Assembly (NCBI GenBank): GCA_902702965.1
Contig: CACRXP010000068.1
Span: 618,777-682,776 of the forward strand
DNA from: Spirometra erinaceieuropaei
Lineage: Eukaryota; Platyhelminthes; Cestoda; Diphyllobothriidea; Diphyllobothriidae
Length of the DNA stretch: 64,000 bases
Direction of reading: 5' to 3'
Part shown: piece by piece, positions 10,401 to 21,196 of the stretch
Layout of the letters: each line of letters starts with the position of its first letter
Numbering within the stretch: the stretch's first letter is position 1
Translations under genes and position numbers: made by a program
Notes under the pieces: generated by a model
The model's input: only the letters and a program-made list of their open reading frames with translations
Database searches by the model: none
What the model was told of the DNA's origin: nothing

Positions 10401-11983
10401 TCGTATATCCCTGTCCCGCAGATAAACGCTGTAGCCCTTCATCTGAATTTCAAAAAAGTGTTTCTTTAACTTACGCCTCGTTGTTACTTGCTTGGTTTTA
10501 ACAAGTATACTGATGCATTGCTTGGCAGAAGTTAATTTCGCTCAGTTAGTATGACCGCTGGAAGATATTTCTGTCTAAAAACTGATCATGCATAAGAAAT
10601 CGCTGCGCATTGTTCAGGTGTAAGCCGAATCAACCCGAAATTTGTCGTACTGTGAACATTTTCCGGATCATATTTCATTATAAAACTCAGACTGCAGTGT
10701 GAATATTGGATAAGGCACAAGACTGCAGGGTGCACTTCCAGTCAAACAGAGTCCAGATTTAGTCGGTTGCTCTGACCGAAAGCCATGACAACTTGTGAAA
10801 GCTCCTTCTTAGATTAATTATTCAAGACATCACAATCAAACTGGAGAAGCAAAAAGCGCAGGAAAAATGTGTTTAGGAAGGAGGGGGATTTAGTAGGGAA
10901 TTGCTTCCTCAGAAAAATGGTGCGAAACAACTTAGGCAAGGTGCGTCTGGTTTGACTAACCCTTAGTTGTTCCAGTAAAATCTAAGAACTAAGCGATGCA
11001 AACTATATCAAGTGTTTGAATCTCGTAAAGTACAATCTCCTGCCTCGTGGAACGTAAGGAGATCGCTATAGCGGTGCATTCATATAAAGTATTTAGCTCA
11101 TGAACATAAGGGGTTACATTGGCGGCTTTACAGAAATAATACAAACTATTATTATCGTTGACAGTTGTGTCTCGCGTGTCTTAGTAGGTAAAGTACCCAA
11201 TGCAAAAGAAGAGAATTTTTCCCGCGGAAAAATGAAGTTTCGTTTGTATGGCAGAATTCTTTGTAGTCAATAGACGCCAGTTGAATTGTGATGAAGACTG
11301 CTTGTATTGTCATTGTCGGGGGCTATAACGAAAGATTATTACCAGAAGTCCTTGCAAATGCTTCTATAAGCATGAACTAAGGAAGGCTGAATTAGCGACG
11401 GGACATTTGTTCCAGTCGCTTCGAAACGCAGAGAAACCAATGTAAATTTATGCAGAAAATAACCCAAAGTTCCCGCATATATCGGCGCAACTTTGTTTTT
11501 CATGAAAATGCCGACGTTCAAAGTAAAAAAAAGTGCATCTCTTCGCGGCGCGGATGTAAACAAGTCGGCCAGATCAAATTTTGATATCTAAATCTGTTAC
11601 GCTCACTGGTTGAAAAAGTGGCGCGTCTTCTACACTTGTCCGGGAAAAGATGACCTCTCAGCTGCAAAAAATTACCACATATTAAGCAGAAATCAAGAGC
11701 AGTAGCAGTCAAAATCACATTTTGCAGCTATACATAACTACGCATTGTATTTTCCCAATGTTTTCGACTTGAGCAGTATGGAGGATGATGGAGGGCGCCG
11801 GACACGATTATAAAAGTGCAAATGCAAGGATAAACCATGCACCGTAAATCTTTGTCTGCTGCAAACCTATATTGCTAACCGAATTTTAGATCTGTTCAGA
11901 TTGGCAAAGTTGAAAGATCGGGGTTGATGATTTGAAGATAAAAATGGGCTCAACGGAAAGGGTTTATTTAGCTGCTGCCCCCT
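10401..11983. other. No recognised gene
   Basis: Mixed sequence without a recognised family. Short minus-strand open frames at 11,339-11,563 and 11,518-11,718 overlap in different frames and have no motif. RT sequence for the downstream PLE-3 fragment would be expected here but I could not recognise any. Confidence 0.3.
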
Positions 11984-12529
11984 ACTTCAACATCGGAAGA
12001 CATCTACAAAATAAATCGCAATGAAGACGACTGCAACTATATGGGAGAAACAAGGCGGGAATTGCAGACTCGCCTACAAGAGCAAAAATCCACCACTCGG
12101 AGGTTAGACTCTAATTATCAACTAGCAACACACGTTGGAGAAGCCGGGTATACTTTTGATCTCCGGAGAGCTACTATCGTAGGCGGGAGCAGCACAAAAG
12201 CCGAATAGTTAACACTCGATGCGTGGTGCTCCAATACTCACTCCATCAACAGGCATCTGGACCTTCCTGCAGCTTACAAAGTCCTACGTAACTACAGTCT
12301 TAGAGCTCAGGACTTAAAAATCACACCGGACTTAAGAAGGCCATACGAAGACAGCCCAACCACAAGTTTACTCGGTGAGGAAGGACAAGAACCGCCAGAC
12401 CGACCACCGACAAAATTTCAATCAGCTTCCCCCGACGGAGTGATGACTCACAAATACGCAGACAAAACGTCCGTCAACCATCCACGAGAGGTCGAGACAG
12501 CGTGGGAAGAGAAAAACCGACCAGCATGA
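11984..12529 (+). pseudogene. PLE-3 C-terminal region with GIY-YIG endonuclease domain
   Basis: The frame starting at 11,984 reads IYKI, then CNYMGETRRELQTRL about 15 residues later, and TFDLRRATIVG. This is the pattern of the GIY-YIG endonuclease domain at the C-terminus of Penelope-like elements: the first motif is IY (GIY-like), the second is Y-M-G (YIG-like), then the R of the helix. One in-frame TAG at 12,206 interrupts it. Reading continues (DAWCSNTHSINRHLDLPAAY) to TGA at 12,527. A Pro/Asp-rich tail follows the domain. No RT domain was found upstream, so this is a 5'-truncated copy, as is usual for retrotransposition. Confidence 0.8.
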
Positions 12530-12679
12530 GGCTGATCAACTCAGCATGCCATTTGAAATTTCTGGTCGATTATGTGCATTTTACGCTTTGACAATGGAGA
12601 CCCAACCAAGCACTTTAAAACGTCAGTATCTAAATAAACCTGTTCTGTGAGTCCATTTTATTCTTCAAGTATTAAATCT

Positions 12680-12740
12680 GCTTGTGGACTGCAATCACCA
12701 AGCTTTCGGACGTCTCGGTCCTTTCCCCTGACAATCTGAA
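12680..12740 (-). ncRNA. Possible hammerhead-like motif, degenerate
   Basis: On the minus strand the hairpin GGAC-CGAGAC-GTCC (12,708-12,721) is followed directly by GAAA (12,704-12,707), the stem II plus GAAA arrangement of a hammerhead. The upstream CTGANGA strand is not intact (CAGGGGAA). It lies 150 bases after the PLE-3 frame on the opposite strand. Confidence 0.25.
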
Positions 12741-12799
12741 GTCCGCTCGACTATCGTTGGCAAAGAGGCTGGGCAAATTGGGAAATAATCCCCAACTGA

Positions 12800-13860
12800 A
12801 ATTTAACACCGCAGCTTGCTAACGGTCATCAGGGAAAAACGGCTTTTTCCTTTCTTTAGATCAAGGTCAGAACGATCAGGAGTCAGCAGGTTGAAAGTGA
12901 AATGCTAGTCCCAACAATCCTTCTTGGTGCTTAAATGAACGCGTTAGAACTTTCTGGCAATCAGCAGTTCAGGACATAGAAGCTGCAGTGCTAACGGAAC
13001 GACAAGCTGATGCAGATACTCGAAGCGTCCATTCATAATACGTAAACAGAAAAATAAGGGCGTTTGCAGCACTGAACTACGTGTTAAACACGAGGGCCAC
13101 GATAGGATGTAGGCCCCTAAGCAGATGGCAGCTGTGAAAATATGCCCTGAAATTCAATGCGACTGTAAACATCCCTTATTATTCGCTGTTCCCACTGCTT
13201 ACAATTTTCCTCGACCGTTAACTAAATGTAAACCTACCAGCGGCGCTTTGTTCAATATCCGTTATTTTTCAAAAGTTGTTTTTTGTTATTTTAATTATAA
13301 CGTTCAGTTTTCTGTCAAATGACAGCGTATAATAAGACTTGCGGCAGAAATTTATTTATTTTCATTGCCTTCTCTCTCGCCGTACTGGGCGGTGTCCCAC
13401 CCGTAAAACATCTCTACCACAATTCAACGTGTGATATGTTTACAGGCTAACTCAAGTTAGTTGTGGATCCTAAATCCTATTGTTGCCAACACCGGACACA
13501 ATCTGGGTTGTTTAAAGAGCAAAGATAGCTTTGTAACTGCAGACTACGAAAACTTGAAATTTAGGCAGACAGGGTGTTTTCCTTGATGGAAGCGCTTCAG
13601 ATAGAAAAGTGTCGAGTTTTAAGACAGTGGGGTTTATTGGCCCACCATAGCTCAGGCCGTCGCACAATCGGGGGTCTGTGATACTGCTGTGCCCATCGCA
13701 CACTGATTGGCTGGATGCATATTGCGACTCCACAGTATACGATCATTAAATGGTATAAAGATAATGAGTTAGTCTGCTTCCCTTAACTACTGGAAATTAA
13801 TTTCTCGTTTCAGCCATTCCCTTTAGTCCCGGTCGTTTATTGGAACGGAGCTCGCGAGGG
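12800..13860. other. No recognised gene
   Basis: Two short open frames (13,125-13,322 plus; 13,512-13,733 minus) without recognised motifs. No repeat structure seen. Confidence 0.3.
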
Positions 13861-13987
13861 CCACAGCAATATTTTTACCTTCGTCGTGCGCCTTAAGCTC
13901 TAACCCCCCTCCTCTTCCTCGTCTTCCTCGTCCTAACTCTCTTTCCTCTTCTGCCCCTTCTTCTTCCTTTTGTTTTCCCAACAACAG

Positions 13988-14254
13988 ACCATCAGGACAG
14001 AGGCCGATGTTTTGGAGACATACCAAGACAATGAATTTTCGGAAAGTGCGCTTGTCGCTGAGAAGAAACCTCCGTGGTTTTTGGACTCTGAAAATGTCAG
14101 TGAATATGCATTGTTAATAATTCACTTATCCGTGTTCTGGGCTATAATATCTTTTGGGTTAATCGAATGTCGGACATTAAAGGGAATTTCGGTTCCGTTT
14201 TCCGCTCGTATTTGCAGTTACCTGCGTTGGACTCTACAAACAACTAACTAAAAC
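13988..14254 (+). CDS. Candidate 3' exon of unknown gene
   Basis: A very long pyrimidine tract (about 13,896-13,980, mostly C/T) ends in CCCAACAACAG, a strong acceptor. The following frame is open for 88 codons to TAA. It starts TIRTEADVLETYQDNEF, acidic, then has KKPPWFLDSEN, then a hydrophobic stretch ALLIIHLSVFWAIISFGLI that could span a membrane. No family is recognised. It could instead be an internal exon ending at a weak donor near 14,097, or a chance frame after a microsatellite-like tract. Confidence 0.3.
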
Positions 14255-14852
14255 CACCCGCAAAATTAATGAACAAAAGCTGAGGGCGCGTCAGAAAAGG
14301 GGCGACACCTTTGGGGGGATTAAGCGAAAAGAATTCGGAAAGATGACCGCTTCCTCATTGTCAAAACATATGACTTGATGGTTAAAATGTAAGTTTTCAG
14401 TTAAGAAAAAGGCATGTTTTAGGATACAAATAAAGGAAAGGCTGATATATAATGTTGCACACCACAGTAAAATTTAAATATGCAACTGAACATTAGATAG
14501 CATATTAGTAAAAATGTAGATGATAAATTTCGAATAAAAGTTGAGAAATATAGGACAAAAACTAGTCTTGAGAAGACTGATGTGTTACACTTATTGGCAA
14601 CCCTCCAAAGCACAGCCTTTAACACACTGTGCCAGTTCAAAAGCGCATAAGATTGAGGAAAATCTGAGGAGTGCCGTTGAGACGCCGCCCCCAAAGCCGA
14701 CGCCGCTCTCTCTTCCCTCTCTTATGCCCTAGTCCGCTGCCGGAATCCGCCACATGTTTGGTGCTGGGGTTGTGTCGTAGGTGTCAATTCACTGATTGAT
14801 GGACCGATGTATCGTAAGGTTTGTGCCGCGACAGATTCCGGACTATCATGAA
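14255..14852. other. No recognised gene
   Basis: AT-rich, unremarkable. The right part should hold the left arm of the fold-back element that emerges from the gap, but it cannot be identified. Confidence 0.3.
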
Positions 14853-15047
14853 NNNNNNNNNNNNNNNNNNNNNNNNNNNNNNNNNNNNNNNNNNNNNNNN
14901 NNNNNNNNNNNNNNNNNNNNNNNNNNNNNNNNNNNNNNNNNNNNNNNNNNNNNNNNNNNNNNNNNNNNNNNNNNNNNNNNNNNNNNNNNNNNNNNNNNNN
15001 NNNNNNNNNNNNNNNNNNNNNNNNNNNNNNNNNNNNNNNNNNNNNNN
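14853..15047. other. Assembly gap (195 N)
   Basis: Run of N. The gap hides most of the left arm of the adjacent fold-back element, which fits assembly breaking on a palindrome. Confidence 0.99.
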
Positions 15048-15669
15048 TTAAAAATTCAGTTTTGCTTCATACAAACATGCATAAAAATATTTTTTCTTTT
15101 GCTCATCCGGTAGATAAGTACATCTTCTTTCAAGTTTATGCTCGATTTAAGCGTATAATTAGTTTTTAAAGAGTTTATAATTGTAAAATGTTTAATACCA
15201 TGAAGTGGCCGTTCATAAAACGCTATATCTCTGCATTTGCCAATGCGGTTTGTAAAGTTACCAATATAGTTCAAATCCACCGCTAAATTTTATAAACCCA
15301 TGTAGTCTCCTTTTCATAGCACAGAGAGGCGAATGAATTTCCGTACGCAGAAAATATGCGGCACGTAGACTGGAAACCCTGAATGCAGGTGCAACAGTAG
15401 GTCGAATTTAAAATTATTCAGGAATTAGAAAAGTTTTTTAAAACCGAAGTATGCCCTTTCTTTAGAGCATATATTTGGAAGTAGACGTAATTTTCTATCG
15501 AATGAAGAAAAAATGAATATTGTTATGCATTCTTTTATGAAGCATAATAGAATTTTTAAGGGCATTAAAAGTCAATGAGAAAAATCCATACTACTTAGTC
15601 GGTCATATTTTTACAGAGTATTATTTTTGAAGAAGAAGACACGATCGCCGGGAAAAGAGCTTTATAAGC

Positions 15670-15716
15670 CTGACGTCTCGGATTCCTGCTCGAATCCATC
15701 ATCAGAGACATAAGCA
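15670..15716 (-). ncRNA. Hammerhead-like ribozyme copy, GAAA mutated
   Basis: On the minus strand GTCTCTGATGA has CTGATGA at 15,699-15,705, then GGATTC-GAGCAG-GAATCC, then GAGA (15,676-15,679) instead of GAAA, then CGTCAGGC. The change lies in conserved core purines, so activity is doubtful. Confidence 0.55.
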
Positions 15717-15721
15717 GATAA

Positions 15722-15780
15722 GGGGCTGATGATGATGGATTCGAGCAGGAATCCGAAACGTCAGGCTAATAAAGCTCTTG
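15722..15780 (+). ncRNA. Hammerhead-like ribozyme copy, 5' core shifted
   Basis: GAAACGTCAGGC and stem II are intact, but the 5' strand reads CTGATGATGATGG, a three-base expansion of the usual CTGATGATGG. Either C3 is replaced by A or three bases are inserted before stem II. Confidence 0.5.
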
Positions 15781-16005
15781 TCCCGGCGATCGTGTCTTCT
15801 TCTTCAAGACTGCTTCCCGGGACTCGTCTTTTTGCTTCTATTGGCAGAGTATTATTTTGCATGCAGCCGAAAGGAATTTCGTTCGAAAGCCGGCACTCTG
15901 CGGTAACTGACTTATGATACAGTTCGTGACCTATCCGATGAAAGGTCCCGAACTCTGAACTTAAAGCACTGTTCCGCATGAAACGCCCACCCACTTTCCC
16001 CGAAA

Positions 16006-17754
16006 GGTATTTTGCGTTACAGATAAGACCGCGCTTCAAAATGAGGATCGGTTTGATTTATATAGCACTATTGAATAACTGAGAAATAATATATTTTACG
16101 AAAAACTACCAAAAAGACTATATGACATGTTAACTATTCAAGGCTTAATATAACTGCCAGAAGAGAAGGGGAACGTAAAAAAACAACAAAATGATGTAGA
16201 AAAGTAACAAATTCAACGTATCGGTACTTTGTCGATTGTCCTTTAGCTTTCAGAGTTGTCGTAAGGCAAGGGGGATGGAGAATACGAAATTATCTAGGGT
16301 AGTTTAGTCTAGGTAATTATAAAGCAAAAATTTTCGATAGGATTTAGGTTCGGGCTGTTGTTGGGGATGAAAATGCTTCGAAGTCCGCAGGCGTAGAGGC
16401 TGGCTGTGGTCTAGAATATGAGATTATGGTTGTAAGTCGAATTGGAATCATACCTCCCTTGAGCAGTGGACAGAAGCACTACCCTGCAACATTGCGATGT
16501 TCATTCGACGTCAATGAATGCCGTTGTAACCGGAGGCATCCTTTACGACATCGATGAACACCCTGCTATTTATCATCTCCGCTTTTGAACTCCAGACCGG
16601 TCACACTCCGAATTTGATGGCCATCCAAACCATCGGGCGTCGACAGTTCTTGAAAGTCGGTGTCGATATAGTGGGTGCTCGTGGAAAGCCCGTCCCACAT
16701 ATGACCATCTGGTCCCCTTTCGGAGGTTTGTCTAAAAATAAGATCTCAGCACAAAAGTAAATGTTTTTTTCAGAAGGAAAGTCTGTGATCAATATATTTT
16801 TGAGCAAACCCAAACGTTCTCTGATAAGTTTTCTGCTTAAGAATGGATTTATCATGGCGGTTTTCTGATTGACACCGGAATTTTTCATTATTGTTTTTGA
16901 TTATGCGTAAAGAAAACATTGAGAAGTGTTCTCTGTGATTAGCCCGTAGGGGCATATAATGATACTGTTTCAGTGTTAGACGAATTATATCGTCGTCTTG
17001 CTTACGTATGGATCGTTTTGGCCAACCTTAAGTAGTTCTAGGCACTTTTTTATTATTCATAATTCTCCAGAGAGGGACATGGTTAATATTAAAAATGCTA
17101 GCTAACGACTCATGCGGCAACAATTCGGCTGCCAATTTTCGTATCCGCTCACAGTCGACTTCCGATAGGAACTGTTTCAAAATCTTTGCTGCACGGCGTG
17201 ACAAAAAAAGTGGCAGCATGTAGCGCGCAATCCATATATATGTGTTTACGCCTACTATTTCCCGGCTTAGTAAATCAAGTGCTATTGAACAGGCCTATCA
17301 CTGCGTTTAACGATATAAAACGTAATAGTTTTGTTAGACAAAATTTATAAAGAGCAACTTGCTTCTTGGTTCACGAGAATAATGTGTTTTTAAATACCTG
17401 ACTTGATCCGATTTTCATGAAATAAAAATAACAATTTCCATGTTTTGAGTGTCCTTCTTTGATATATTTCCTTGTTACATAAAAGCCCCTTTATCACGCA
17501 ACGTGTGCAAATAAGAGGTTTTTAATAGGGGATATTTATTAGAATAGGAAATTAAGTGGATATCCGGAAACGTCAAAATTTGTCAAATTTTGGTCCGTTT
17601 CCGCTCTAAAAGACTGAACTAACACTACCTCTTGTTTAGGAAGGGGCTTTTTGGGATTATAATCAATTCTAAAAACAAGAATACTCGCACAGAACATATG
17701 CCGTCTCACCAACGCTAATACCGATCTCGACATTTCCTAAGTTAGGCCAGCTAC
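16006..17754. other. No recognised gene
   Basis: Open frames at 16,554-16,760 (plus) and 16,601-16,888 (minus) overlap each other and have no recognised motif. The remainder is AT-rich and featureless. Confidence 0.3.
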
Positions 17755-17872
17755 TGTGGAATAACGCTGTATTATGCTTAGTTTTACAACCCTACTTAAC
17801 TAGTCTTTCCGAAACAAAAACGAATTTAGGAATTTCGGTTGACATTTCATGAGTCAGCCCACCTTCTGCAGG
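17755..17872. mobile_element. Solo right end of a fold-back element
   Basis: GAAACAAAAACGAATTTAGG, AATTTCGGTTGACATTTCATGA then GTCAGCCCACCTTCTGCA corresponds to the inverted left end of FB-B1. No matching left arm is found upstream, so only the terminus survives. Confidence 0.65.
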
Positions 17873-20800
17873 TGGATACGATGAGCTAATGTGCGTGAAT
17901 GGTGTGGGCACCTGCGCTGGCTGCGGTGAATGTACGTATAAAAAGGACGAGGACTCACACAAGGCCGATAAATACGACATTTATTGCACATAAATGCTTC
18001 AAATGTAAATCAGACAGGTTTTCCGCTGGCCATTCCCTGAGCCACCTGCTGGTAACGTAATTCCAGTATGGATCCTTCACTGAAAGCTATGAAAAGGCAA
18101 CCAGGACAAAGCCTCGTCAGATTCGCTCGATTAGGTCTACCGCATGGTTCACGGGTCGGTCTCTGTCGCTAGCAAATTGTAAGCAGACCGGCAGGCAGAC
18201 TCACCGCCATAAACCACCTCAGACGACAATGCGTGCTGCGAACGACTGTAGACATACTAAGCACAGGTTCTTGCCGCATTAGGTAATTCATTAATCATTT
18301 ACCCCAACACACTTTATGGTTGTATGCTCATACCCTAAATGTTTTGCTCTCTTGCGACCCAGACTAAGCCCTAAGTCGGTGGCCCAGTAGGCACGCTACG
18401 CAAAAGCGCAGATGTTCCGCGCAGGCGCTGTCAAAGGACTATAGAGCTTTCACGACTCCGTGTGAAAGGAATTAGTTAGGTTTTGACATAATTTCTGCAG
18501 AATATATAAGGAGTGCATGAAGAATGTAACGTGATAAGCACAAAGAATGACCTAAAGCTACTAGGACGGTATTATGCTTTATATTATGCTAAAGATCTTT
18601 CAACAGTAAACTATATTTAATTGTGCGGAACCAACAAAAATCAGCGGAAAGATGTTTTTCATTTTACATGACGTGAGAGATGTATTCTTGATCAAGACCA
18701 AAACAGAAGCACACTGGCACCGGCCACCTGAAAGAACAAGAAACCTACTGAGTTAAATTGTTAAATATTACGGATGGTTGGGACCGGAATACTAAGCAAG
18801 CTGGTTAGCAAGCTTAGTAATGCCCGAGAGTCTATCGTCATCGCAGAAACTCCACCTGCTATTGGAAAAGTTGAGCTGTCGCACAGCTTATGGAAAGACG
18901 GAGTCTTCTTCCTGCAAGTACGTCTCGGGAAATAGTTGTGATGTCGTATTCCACCTACTGTTCTAAATGCCTAAAAACACTGAAGCGCTCGATGGGCACA
19001 CTTTTATTAGTTCGCTCACACAAGTAAGTTGAAGTTAATGACGCACCCAATTACTGCTCATGTGAGAGTGAATGTCTCAGAGACAAATAAAACCAAATAC
19101 GTTTTACTGTCTTGACCATTTCGTGAATTAGTTAATTCGCAACTAATTCTCTGTTAGTGTTGATAGCCCCTATTCATCACCGATTTCGCAGTGATGTCAT
19201 TTCACGGCGGTGCCTTACAGCATAAAGAATCTCGTTAGTTAGGATTTTAAAACCTCCACTTGAGTCCGCTACGAACCAAGAGCTAACTGAGTCCTTATGG
19301 AGCACCCTCCATATGCAGGAAAACCCTGCTGCCAATAGTTGAACAACGAAGGCTAACAGTCTCCAGCTGATGCGGCCTCTAAGGTGGCTATCTATTTACA
19401 TCAGGGAACTTAACTAATGAACTGAGCGCAACCGACCAGATGGACATACCTAAGCATGCGATTAAAGCTAAATGAACTTCATCTGAAGTAAAACACAAGT
19501 GTATTACCAGAAAATACATTAGACTAGTGAGAAATTACAAGTCGCAAAAAAGGACTGCGTAAGCCACAAACATCATGTCAAATAATTGATCTTACTTTGA
19601 GGTCATGAAGAGCGTACGTTCGCGCAAGCAGCTGAACGCATAAAAGCATATAAACGCAGAAAAGTTAAAAACACCTTAGATAATCCTCATGCCAAGGAGT
19701 TTTTAAAATTGACGCTATAAACAGCATGGCAGCTAGTAAGCTGCTTCATATTTAGAAGGCATTTGGAATACGGTATCTCATAAATATTTATTAGTTTATG
19801 CGCGGCAGATCTAGAAAAAGGTGGCATTATCAGAGTTGCCTGGTGAATACGTCGTCAACTTGAAAGCTATCATATGACCACTCATCTCGGGCCTGCCGGT
19901 GCGTAAAAATCTCAAGTACAGTTGAGATAAACCATCATAAGCTTGCCATTTTTTAATGGAATATAATGCTTTAATTCTCTAAATTACTGTTTCGTCTGGC
20001 GGCTTTGGAATATACGGAATCCAAAACGCCGTTAAAAGAAACTTGATATTAAGTATTATTACTCGATTATTCAAACAAATGGGTTCCGACCTCGGTTCCA
20101 AACACAATAGTTAAAATGCAAAGAAATTTGAAAGCCCGCCTATGCAGTCGGTTACCACAGGTTTCTCTTTCTGCCGATAAGGTTTTAATTGTATTCGCAG
20201 GCTCACCTAGTAATGAAGTCCTATCGTAGAAAACACCGAGTGTCCCCAAAAAATACCAATGGTAGATTTGTTCTTGGTCGGTCTTCTGTAAGAAATTCGC
20301 GTATTAAAAAGTTCTAGGTTGGAGTGTTTTTCAGATGGATGTCGAAGTGATTTATTAAGCTTCAAAGAAATGTTAGAGAAAATATGCATGCTTTTTTTTA
20401 TGCATCCTTCTGACCATTATTGGCAGTACCTGTGTGCCATTTTATTTTTTGATTGTTTTCATTATTTGTACTATAATTCTTTGTACTATAACTATTACCA
20501 TTTGACAAATTATTATTTGTACAAGGTATAAAATACGGTGAAGACAAGAATAACAGATAAAAAAGGTAAGTCATTATTCACATCTCCCTGCATTGCATAT
20601 AAAATATCCAAAGGTATGCTCAAAGTTTAAGCTGACGTGTAAACTTGGGTAGGTTGCACACGCCCGGAAAATGCGGGCGTAATAGAAATCTCACTTGTTG
20701 ATATTTACGCATTTTGTGGCACGCATGTTTACTGATCAAACAGTACAGGTGTTTGAAAAAAAAACTTTCATGTTTCTGAAAAAAACTGGGCATTGACAGC

Positions 20801-21196
20801 AAACGTCACCTGACGCACGCTAAGGGGCATGGCAACTTTCGAGTTGGCAGAGTTTTGTAGTCAAACTGCCCTCCCTGAAAACTTGCACTTTTTACCAAAA
20901 AATCGCGCATATACAAGGATGCGTCTCGCGTTAAATAAAACATTGAAAATCGACAAAACGTAAGGAATAACTGGTTTATGACCATAATGTACGCCTCTGT
21001 CATTATAATAACTTCTAACTATACCCAAATTTGTAACCAATTTTTTGATAGCACAAAATGATGCTCATTAAGATCCAAAATAATTTGGATTTTTATAGCT
21101 GGACAGGTTGGCCACCTACCACATGTGCTAGGCATTGCTATGCGGGACAGTTTTGAAAACGAAAATTTCCGCACGTGCAGAGTCAAATTAAACGCG
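17873..21196. other. Gene-free AT-rich stretch
   Basis: No coding pattern, repeat unit or RNA gene recognised over 3.3 kb. Open frames are all under 71 codons. Confidence 0.35.

Larger units (their letters stand above)
15628..15844. mobile_element. PLE-1 terminal derivative, 14-bp TSD, nested
   Basis: Flanked by CAGAGTATTATTTT at 15,614-15,627 and 15,845-15,858, an exact 14-bp target duplication. The inserted 217 bases consist of two inverted copies of the PLE-1 terminal block (CGATCG...CAGGCTAATAAAGCTC) around an axis near 15,723, plus a 3' extension (TTCCCGGGACTCGTC) also found at the end of coding PLE-1. It lacks the rest of the arm present in the 585-bp derivative. Confidence 0.85.
15048..16005. 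mobile_element. Fold-back element FB-B2, broken by a PLE derivative
   Basis: Sequence matches FB-B1 block by block: CATGCATAAAAATATT, then AGTGGCCGTTCATAAAACG, TGGAAACCCTGAATGCAGGTG, and on the right GTCAATGAGAAAAAT and GCATGCAGCCGAAAGGAATT. The left arm lies in the gap. The right arm is interrupted at 15,628-15,844 by a younger insertion and ends in a degraded terminus near 16,005 (CCGCATGAAACGCCCACCCA). Confidence 0.75.
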
